Of a stretch of 23,758 bases of DNA, positions 17,859 to 23,758 are shown piece by piece (the stretch's first letter is position 1; each line of letters begins with the position of its first letter). A model generated the notes under the pieces. The model searched no databases, had not been told where the DNA came from, and saw only the letters and a program-made list of their open reading frames with translations. The DNA is from Amphimedon queenslandica. Lineage: Eukaryota > Porifera > Demospongiae > Haplosclerida > Niphatidae. The position numbers and the translations under genes were made by a program. Where the stretch lies: NCBI RefSeq assembly GCF_000090795.2, contig NW_003546779.1, forward strand, positions 36,102-59,859, in the 5' to 3' direction.

Positions 17859-19393
17859 TGTGTCATTCTGTATAAATAAAAGCCATACAGTGTACATGTA
17901 CATTTATTTTGTGCATAAAGTACACATGTACATGTTAAATGGAGTTTTTGTTATGTTAACAATGATATCACAGAGTCTGAAATTACAGTCGGACATCAGA
18001 CATTTTCCGACCATTTTGCTTAATTGTCCGACCAACTACCGTGTTGTTCTACCATTTTGTCTGAACATTAGTAAACAACACAAAATTTTTATTAGTAATA
18101 TTACTAAATTAATGGTTATGCTTTTGTAAGTTTCTTTATAATTACAAAAAAATTTTGAATTAAACTCACTAACAAGCACACATATTGACACATATATGAC
18201 CCGGCCCTAATATATGTAAAAAGGATAAATGAACACGTTCGACCATTCATTCAAATGTCAGACCAAAATAGGCTGTGTTCAGACATAATGTCAGAACACT
18301 GTTTGAATGTAATTTCAGGCTCTGATATCATTAATATCTAGAGGTTTTACAATTTTATTGCCCATTTGATGAGTGTACATGTATTTATTCTGATCAAATT
18401 TGGACCAGTTATGAATTTTAAAGTGGGTCAGAGGTCATATAGTTTGTACAGGTTAATGCATGAAAATGACAATAATGGTAATAATAACAATTTCCAGTAA
18501 TACATGTACATCTAGCTATTATGTTTTAATATAATTGTAACTGACCCATCATAAAAATGGAGAATTCTCTCCTTTTCAATTTTGGCGAAATTTGGCCCGA
18601 GACCATGTACTATAGTACAGGGACTTTTGCCCGATACTCTGAACCATTGGAAAACAATGTATATAAAAATACATGTATCATATACATGTAGCTAGAAATT
18701 AATTTTACTTCTGTCAATTAGACCTGGTCAATCACAGTTTTAATTGTAATTAGAGGCTCAATTACAATACAATTTCATAATTATAATTGTAATTGAGGCT
18801 TAAGCCTGGACAAAATGTACTGTAATTGTCAAATACATTGCAATCCTAATTAATTGCATTTAAATACATATTTTTGAGTAATTGCAATCACAGTTGTATT
18901 TATAAACAAAAATCAGATGTATTTGCAATTGTATTTAATTACCCTAAAAGTTACCATAGATTTTATAATTATGTACATGTACATGTATGTACATGCATGT
19001 ATGTGTGGTGCAGAAGAAACTTTAGGCAGTCTGTTTGATAAGCATTTTGAAGAACTAATGTAACATTGTGCTAGTATAAAGTATTTTAATTATAACTCTC
19101 GATTGTAATTGCAATGTAATTAAATACATTACTAAAAGTGGTATTTGCAATTGTATTTGCATTTGATATTATTACTCATAATTGCACTTGCAATGAAATA
19201 CAATAAATGTATTTGACCTTGCTGTTGACCTTGTTGTTGACCTTTTAGTTTTGACCTTGTTGTTTTTACCTTGTTGAGTTATGAGAGACCAACTATAACA
19301 AACTATAAGAAGTTCCCCATTTTTTTCTCATTCTTTTCATAGTTCTGAATATTATATTTTGGAAGGACATCAAACTGAGTTCTCTGTCTCTTG
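17859..19393. repeat. Duplicated repeat-rich block, right copy
   Basis: Collinear with 9936-11314 except for the insertion at 17971-18324, a replaced stretch near 18547-18640 (containing GTACAGGGACTTTTGCCC, also seen at 21809) and loss of about 300 bp near 18827. It begins about 160 bp upstream of copy C. No gene recognised. Confidence 0.85.
17971..18324. mobile_element. 354-bp hAT-like MITE with an empty-site comparison in the window
   Basis: The ends are CAGAGTCTGAAATTAC and GTAATTTCAGGCTCTG (one mismatch as inverted repeats). ATATCA flanks both sides (17965-17970, 18325-18330). The paralogous block has an uninterrupted AATGATATCATTAATATC at 10038-10055, so the insertion occurred after the block duplicated. 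The interior has GTCGGACATCAGA and TCAGACCAAAATAGGC-type words. Non-coding. The 6-bp duplication is shorter than the usual hAT 8 bp. Confidence 0.85.
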
Positions 19394-19717
19394 TTGTCTG
19401 CCTGGTCACGATGCTCACCCTCTATCTTGATACACTGCTACACACTGTTGTTCTTGTGTTGCTGGCGGCCATGATTGTCTCTTATATTCATTGTGACAAA
19501 GATTGCCATTGATTCTTTCTATAATAGACAAATAAAAAACCCTTTTAAGTAAGGAAAACAAGAAAAAGAGGGAGTTTTTATTTTTAGTTCTTATGTATTA
19601 GAATTAACATGCACCCTTTAGTACTATATCCAGTCTCCCAGTACATGCAACAAGCATTCTCTGTCTCTCAGTACAGCCACATTCTCTCATTATGTACTAA
19701 TTACTCTATCATGACAG
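19394..19717. other. Spacer before a candidate exon
   Basis: No gene recognised. TACTAAT at 19696-19702, TTACTCTATC and CAG at 19715-19717 form a plausible branch site, pyrimidine tract and acceptor. Confidence 0.4.
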
Positions 19718-19809
19718 GATATACTGAAGGAAACAATGAAAAAGATCTTAGCAGCAGAGGAGGCTGTTCAAATTGAGAATCCTGGTCACGAACATGTATA
19801 TGCAAACAG
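19718..19809 (+). CDS. Candidate internal exon, unrecognised protein
   Basis: 92 bases with a good acceptor and donor GTATAT, open in one frame: DILKETMKKILAAEEAVQIE, then NPGHEHVYAN. Base composition is more coding-like than the surroundings, and the peptide looks like an amphipathic helix followed by a loop. I do not recognise the family. It ends in phase 2, which does not match the frame of the exon at 20198, so an exon may be missing or the two may belong to different genes. Confidence 0.4.
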
Positions 19810-20197
19810 GTATATTTTAATTGTATTTATGCAAATTTACATGTACTTGTACATCTAGTGTCAACTATTACTCCTGTGATGAACAAAATGATAACGAACA
19901 AAATGGTAATGAAAAAAAATGGTTTAGAAGGCCAGGACCTTGAAAGTACATGTACATGTACTTGGACACTTACAGGTAAGATTTCAATAGAAACATTAAG
20001 TAAAAGAACAATGCCCAAAATCACAATGCATACAGTATTAGCCTTCTGTATAATAACGGCAAACTTTGACAATGAATTTAAAAGTTTGTATCATAGTTAA
20101 TGTACACTAAAGGATTTGCATGTATGTACATGTACATGTACACAGCATGTGCAATGAATCAAGTCTACATAGTACATATTTTGCTTTTTGTTCTTAG

Positions 20198-20362
20198 TTT
20201 GTTATAGATACTGAAGACCTTACTCTTTCAATTGAGGGAAACCAAAACTTAGAGAAGCCCTTCTCTGAGCACATTAATACAAGCATCTTGAGCACTGAAG
20301 ATGACAATATGTTTCCTTTATCTGTACAAGCATATTTGAGACAAGCCAGGAATGGGTTGTAA
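20198..20362 (+). CDS. Candidate terminal exon, unrecognised protein
   Basis: Acceptor TTGTTCTTAG (to 20197) followed by 54 open codons, FVIDTEDLTLSIEGNQNLEK through FPLSVQAYLRQARNGL, then TAA at 20360-20362. AATAAA lies at 20465-20470, about 100 bases on, a normal 3' UTR arrangement. The peptide is acidic and has no domain I recognise. Support comes only from splice signals, composition and the poly(A) signal. Confidence 0.4.
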   Translation, partial: FVIDTEDLTLSIEGNQNLEKPFSEHINTSILSTEDDNMFPLSVQAYLRQARNGL

Positions 20363-20464
20363 ATAATATTGAAATGAGCAATAAGAACTGAATTTAAAAA
20401 ATACAAAAATAGGCACATGACAATGTTTCAATTATGTTTTATCATTATTTTGTAAGAGATTTTC

Positions 20465-20470
20465 AATAAA
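20465..20470 (+). promoter_or_regulatory. Poly(A) signal AATAAA
   Basis: Canonical hexamer 102 bases after the stop codon at 20362. It probably ends the transcript that contains the 20198-20362 exon. Confidence 0.45.
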
Positions 20471-20471
20471 A

Positions 20472-20753
20472 ATGTCATATTCACCAGTGAAATCAAATAA
20501 TTCTCTTAAAGGAGCATCAGGAAACTATAAAAGAATGATATCACTGTTAATATATCAGTGTTATCTTACATTAGAAGATACATATCCAAGTACAGATATA
20601 GCCCTAGGCAAGGGACCAGTGTTAACGACAGTGAAATCAAAATCACTGTTGATATCAACAGAATCACTGATCACGATTTCTGTAACATTATCCATTTTAT
20701 TAGTCCTATTATTAACTAAAATTAAGAATTATTATAATTATGAAACATTTTAA
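20472..20753 (+). CDS. Small single-span membrane protein candidate
   Basis: An open frame of 93 codons starting MSYSPVKSNNSLKG, with one hydrophobic stretch near the C-terminus (LITISVTLSILLVLLLTKI) and a short polar end, the layout of a tail-anchored protein. No homologue is recognised. The AT-rich context makes chance frames of this size possible, and its start lies 2 bases after a poly(A) signal of the upstream unit, which argues against it unless it has its own promoter. Confidence 0.2.
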   Translation: MSYSPVKSNNSLKGASGNYKRMISLLIYQCYLTLEDTYPSTDIALGKGPVLTTVKSKSLLISTESLITISVTLSILLVLLLTKIKNYYNYETF

Positions 20754-20885
20754 TTCAAAAGTAGTGTAACTCAGTCCATGACCAAAGGGAAAGACAGGGT
20801 CCCCAGTATAAAACCTAGCTGTACATACGACTGGGTGGTTTCCTCATTGACATGAGCCAATAAGCAGCTGTATTAATGTACTCAC

Positions 20886-21077
20886 CTGGATACTGTAGGA
20901 GGGACCAAGAAAGAGTTGAAAAGAAGTATAATCAGTTAATGTAAAGAGATGCTTCCTCATACAAATGTTAGAGGTAGTCTTCCTTGATGGATTCATTTCT
21001 CCATAAAGTATTTCAGCAATAGCCTGACCTCCAGATTGACCAGGATACCCAACCCAAAAAATAGCATCAGCTAAATC
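20886..21077 (-). pseudogene. GH3 glycoside hydrolase exon fragment
   Basis: Acceptor TTTTTCTAG and donor GTGAGT bound 192 bases. It reads DLADAIFWVGYPGQSGGQAI, then AEILYGEMNPS. WVGYPGQSGGQAIAxxLFGxxNPSGRLPxT is the signature of the C-terminal domain of family 3 beta-glucosidases and beta-xylosidases. After NPS the expected GRLPLTFV continues in another frame because of one extra base, so the visible frame reads a different sequence. No other GH3 exon was found in the window. It is called a decayed single-exon fragment. Confidence 0.7.
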
Positions 21078-21159
21078 CTAGAAAAATAAATGAATAAACA
21101 TTTATCATCATAATGCATACAGTATGTCCTCCTATAGGCTATTTTTTAGAATTTTGGGT

Positions 21160-21425
21160 TTTTTTCTTAAGATGGCCTTAACTTGAAAAATTGAAGTCGG
21201 AATCACCTCAAACTTTCTACACAGCATAAGAACATCAATATGTATCAGAAAATGTAATAAAAATTTGGGGTGATTTCAGAGCCATTTTTTGAAAAAAAAT
21301 CATGGACTATAGCCTTGGGTATTTTTCAAATTTTTGACATTTTAAAAAAATGGTCGTAACTTGAAAAATTGAAGTCAGAATCACCTCAAACTTTCTACAC
21401 TGCATAAGAACATCAATAAATTATG
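21160..21425. repeat. Tandem pair of a dispersed repeat
   Basis: The stretch around TTGAAAAATTGAAGTCGGAA and TCACCTCAAACTTTCTACAC occurs at 21182-21240 and again at 21358-21418, about 178 bp apart. Further copies lie at 21805-21925 (diverged) and, inverted, at 23560-23758. Non-coding. Confidence 0.85.
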
Positions 21426-21939
21426 CTTTTTTAATTAACAAAAGGTGGAATGAGGTAAGTTGGACTGGCAGTGATAGAGAGAGGGCAACCTTTTCTTATT
21501 GTTCAAGTTATTTGTAAGTTGTGGATCTGCACATGGATATTTGAAGTAGAATGGTGTAAAGTTATCCTTGTAGTATTGACCAAAGACCACAATACCTCTG
21601 CTTAACTAGATTGACAGGAGATGATGAAAAAAGGTGGCTGAACAAAACGGCTGACTTGCCAATTTTTGACTTGGTAAAGATAAGGTCTTCTAAGAAGTCT
21701 GGTAAGCATAGGAGCTCGTTTTCCCGGTATAGCAAGGCTGCAAAAGTCGTGGCAGCCATTTTGAAGTGGGGAAAATCCTACTTAGTAACGCTACTGCGTT
21801 ACTAATAGTACAGGGACTTTTACCCAATTTTTGAGCAACTTTTTTAAAGTCCAATTTTGATTGGAATCACCTCAAAGTTTCTACGCAACAGGAGTACACG
21901 TATGTGTATCAGAAAATACATGTACATATCGATCACTAT
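21426..21939. other. Spacer between the GH3 and PRPF8 fragments
   Basis: No gene supported. It holds a 10-bp inverted repeat with a 4-base loop (21782-21805, TTAGTAACGC/GCGTTACTAA) and another copy of the dispersed repeat from about 21805. Short open frames on both strands at 21562-21805 overlap and have no recognisable domain. Confidence 0.5.
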
Positions 21940-22046
21940 AAACTAACAGTGTATGATGGTATGCTCTTCAACCAGTCATCACATAAATTGAACAATACCA
22001 TCTGAGGTTCAGTGGCCTTCAATATAAGATCACCTAAATTCTCTAC
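21940..22046 (-). pseudogene. PRPF8: PRPF8 exon (C-terminal region), broken end
   Basis: Acceptor TATTTAG. It reads [20 protein letters not shown], then [13 protein letters not shown], nearly identical to the conserved PRP8 segment before the Jab1/MPN domain. The frame then meets a stop (VSL-stop) where the family continues AFSRLILILRAL, and the homology ends at a dispersed repeat. The remaining C-terminal exons are absent. Confidence 0.85.
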
Positions 22047-22094
22047 CTAAATACATGATGACATCATCAACTGTCACATGACTACCACACCTAC

Positions 22095-22169
22095 CTTCAA
22101 ACAGGTTTGAAACGGCAGCTGCAAATCACTACCTTTTATGACTATATTAGGAAAATCCAACAAGTGTAC
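22095..22169 (-). pseudogene. PRPF8: PRPF8 exon
   Basis: Exactly 25 codons, acceptor TTTTTAG and donor GTAGGT. It reads [20 protein letters not shown], then QTCLK. Joined in phase with both neighbouring exons, giving [14 protein letters not shown] and CLK|VENLGD as in PRP8 proteins. Intact. Confidence 0.85.
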
Positions 22170-22213
22170 CTAAAAATAATAAAATAATTAATTAATAATT
22201 TATATAGCCACAC

Positions 22214-22340
22214 CTCTAGTGGATCAAGCATTCCTTTTCTAGTAACAATTTGTTTGGGTTGTTCCTCCACTGGTAGCGACCGAATGAGAGCCACCACTTC
22301 TTCTGCTGTCTTCTGCCCCAGACGCTTCTGTCCCACTCAA
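22214..22340 (-). pseudogene. PRPF8: PRPF8 exon with internal deletions
   Basis: It reads [20 protein letters not shown], then [23 protein letters not shown]8 normally has LAKW between GQ and KTAEEV and one more Ile in QIIVTRK. These four- and one-residue in-frame losses are unusual for one of the most conserved eukaryotic proteins. Donor GTGTGG, acceptor CTTCAG. The previous exon here (22527-22665) corresponds to a point roughly 600 residues earlier in the protein. Confidence 0.85.
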
Positions 22341-22526
22341 CTGAAGTATGGATAATGGATTGAATATAAAAATGGCTCCATTAATCGGCTTTGTCATTAA
22401 ATTACCTTCAAATGTCTATTAAAAAGAAATCAACAGATTAAAGTTTGAGTTTAAATATTCATTCTAATTTGCTCTCTCCTAGTGTGGTATTTTTGATAAT
22501 AATAATAATAATAATAACAAACTCAC

Positions 22527-22665
22527 AGGTCAACGTCATGCATCATCAGTCTCATTCTGGAGTCCGTTGGCCAGCACTTCTTGTCATTGTATCCGACACT
22601 GTTCTCATCGTTAGGGTCAGGGTGCTCCATCAGGTAACACTGCATGAGGTCTTTAAAATCATGAA
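22527..22665 (-). pseudogene. PRPF8: PRPF8 exon (central region)
   Basis: It reads [20 protein letters not shown], then [20 protein letters not shown], matching the PRP8 EHPDPNNEN...KKCWPRDARMRLM region. Substitutions such as R to T and K to M are more than expected for PRP8. Donor GTGAGT, acceptor TTTCAG. Its frame does not join the incoming phase of the preceding exon, and the FTADEAR residues are partly lost. Confidence 0.8.
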
Positions 22666-22848
22666 CTGAAAACCTATCACATGACAAGTTATTAACAACT
22701 GGTAATTAAATAGGTAGTTATTAATAGGTAGCTATTAAGGGGTCTCAGTGACCAGTGTATTATCAACAGATAGTTCAGACCGCCCGTCTGGTCATTAACT
22801 CATCACAGACCACACCCACAACAACCACACCTACCAGGACAGACTAAC

Positions 22849-23076
<228 letters not shown>

Positions 23077-23326
23077 CTAGTAACACAATGTACATTAACA
23101 TGATATACATGTACACATGTACAGTATATAAACAATAATTTCATTGGGCAAATACAACAGATCACCAAGATCCTTTTAAATGAAGAATCATTAAACACTC
23201 TTCATGTAGCTAACAGAATTTTGCTCAGCAAAAACTAGTACATGTACTGTATACATGTATAAATATACAGTTCCCCTGTTCCACCGCTAATGGGTAATTG
23301 GGTATACATATACAGTATATACTTAC
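23077..23326. other. PRPF8 intron
   Basis: The intron runs from GTAAGT (minus strand, 23326) to ACTAG (23077). It contains ACATGTAC repeats and no other feature. Confidence 0.7.
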
Positions 23327-23492
23327 CTTATAATTGATGACCATGTTGTTCTTTGCTGCCACGTAATCAGCAATGTTATGATCAACGATGAGACGTATGT
23401 AACAGTTGGTTCAATAAAGTTAGGTCAACCTTCTCATACAACTTCTCAAAGGATGTCTCCATCATCACGTTACACTCACCCTCCACAGTGTC
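23327..23492 (-). pseudogene. PRPF8: PRPF8 exon with a 4-bp insertion
   Basis: It reads [20 protein letters not shown], then [11 protein letters not shown]; after four extra bases (about CATA) it resumes in another frame as [20 protein letters not shown]. Joined in phase to the next exon ([12 protein letters not shown]). PRPF8 is the central scaffold of the spliceosome catalytic core. This copy cannot encode it, so a functional gene must exist elsewhere. Acceptor TTTTTAG, donor GTAAGT. Confidence 0.85.
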
Positions 23493-23559
23493 CTAAAAAT
23501 AATACCTGACAATTAATAACTAATGTTAATTAACTGTGGATCAACAAAGATAAAAATCA

Positions 23560-23758
23560 GACCAAATTTTTCCAGAATTGAAAAGGAAAGAATTCTCAAT
23601 TTTTATTGCATTTTCTGATACATATTGATGTACTTATACTGTTTAGAAAGTTTGAGGTGATTTCGACTTCAAATTTTTCAAATTACAGCTACTTTAAGAA
23701 AACGCCAAAAATCTGAAAAATACCCAAGCCTATTATAGTCCATGGTTTTTTCAAAAAA
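23560..23758. repeat. Inverted copy of the dispersed repeat at the window end
   Basis: The reverse complement contains GGACTATAATAGGCTTGGGT, GAAGTCGAAATCACCTCAAA and CATCAATATGTATCAGAAAA, matching 21230-21420. The PRPF8 fragment is thus flanked by inverted copies of one repeat. Confidence 0.8.

Overview
The window looks like eukaryotic, metazoan DNA, most likely from a demosponge. It is AT-rich, has short spliced exons with GT/AG borders, many small palindromic transposons, and very frequent ACATGTAC-type repeats. It carries intronless type II membrane proteins with a fibrinogen-like C-terminal region of the kind common in sponges and cnidarians. The species call is an inference from style, not from a marker gene.

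Layout. (1) 1-7220: two minus-strand paralogues of a membrane-anchored fibrinogen-like receptor. Copy A (121-1194) is truncated and copy B (5282-6787) is complete. A frameshifted duplicate of B's 5' end and promoter lies at 6903-7217. Between A and B are a MITE with a target-site duplication (1670-2400), a decayed hAT transposase (BED finger plus dimerisation domain, 4441-4836) and a perfect 31-bp hairpin (5010-5075). (2) 7636-9637: plus-strand exons for the 3' part of an NADPH-cytochrome P450 reductase (POR), with one exon carrying a frameshift and two stops. (3) 9936-11314: a repeat-rich block that recurs at 17859-19393. (4) 12110-15360: plus-strand POR exons for the first part of the FMN domain. 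They lie downstream of the 3' exons although they belong before them. A foldback MITE and a nested hAT-type MITE sit in the intervening intron. (5) 16202-17698: complete receptor copy C, minus strand, followed by the second block, which is interrupted by a 354-bp element. (6) 19718-20362: two plausible plus-strand exons of unrecognised protein(s), then a poly(A) signal. (7) 20886-23492, minus strand: an exon-like GH3 glycosidase fragment, then at least six exons of a broken, intron-bearing PRPF8 copy with its middle deleted, embedded in a dispersed repeat.

How it fits together. The receptors appear to be the only complete genes. The POR, GH3 and PRPF8 pieces are intron-containing gene fragments, so they arose by DNA duplication or rearrangement rather than by retrotransposition. 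The reversed POR order, with an antisense receptor gene at the break on both sides and the duplicated block, is best explained by tandem duplication of a POR-plus-receptor unit followed by deletions, unless the assembly is at fault. No complete metabolic pathway, prokaryotic operon or CRISPR array is present.
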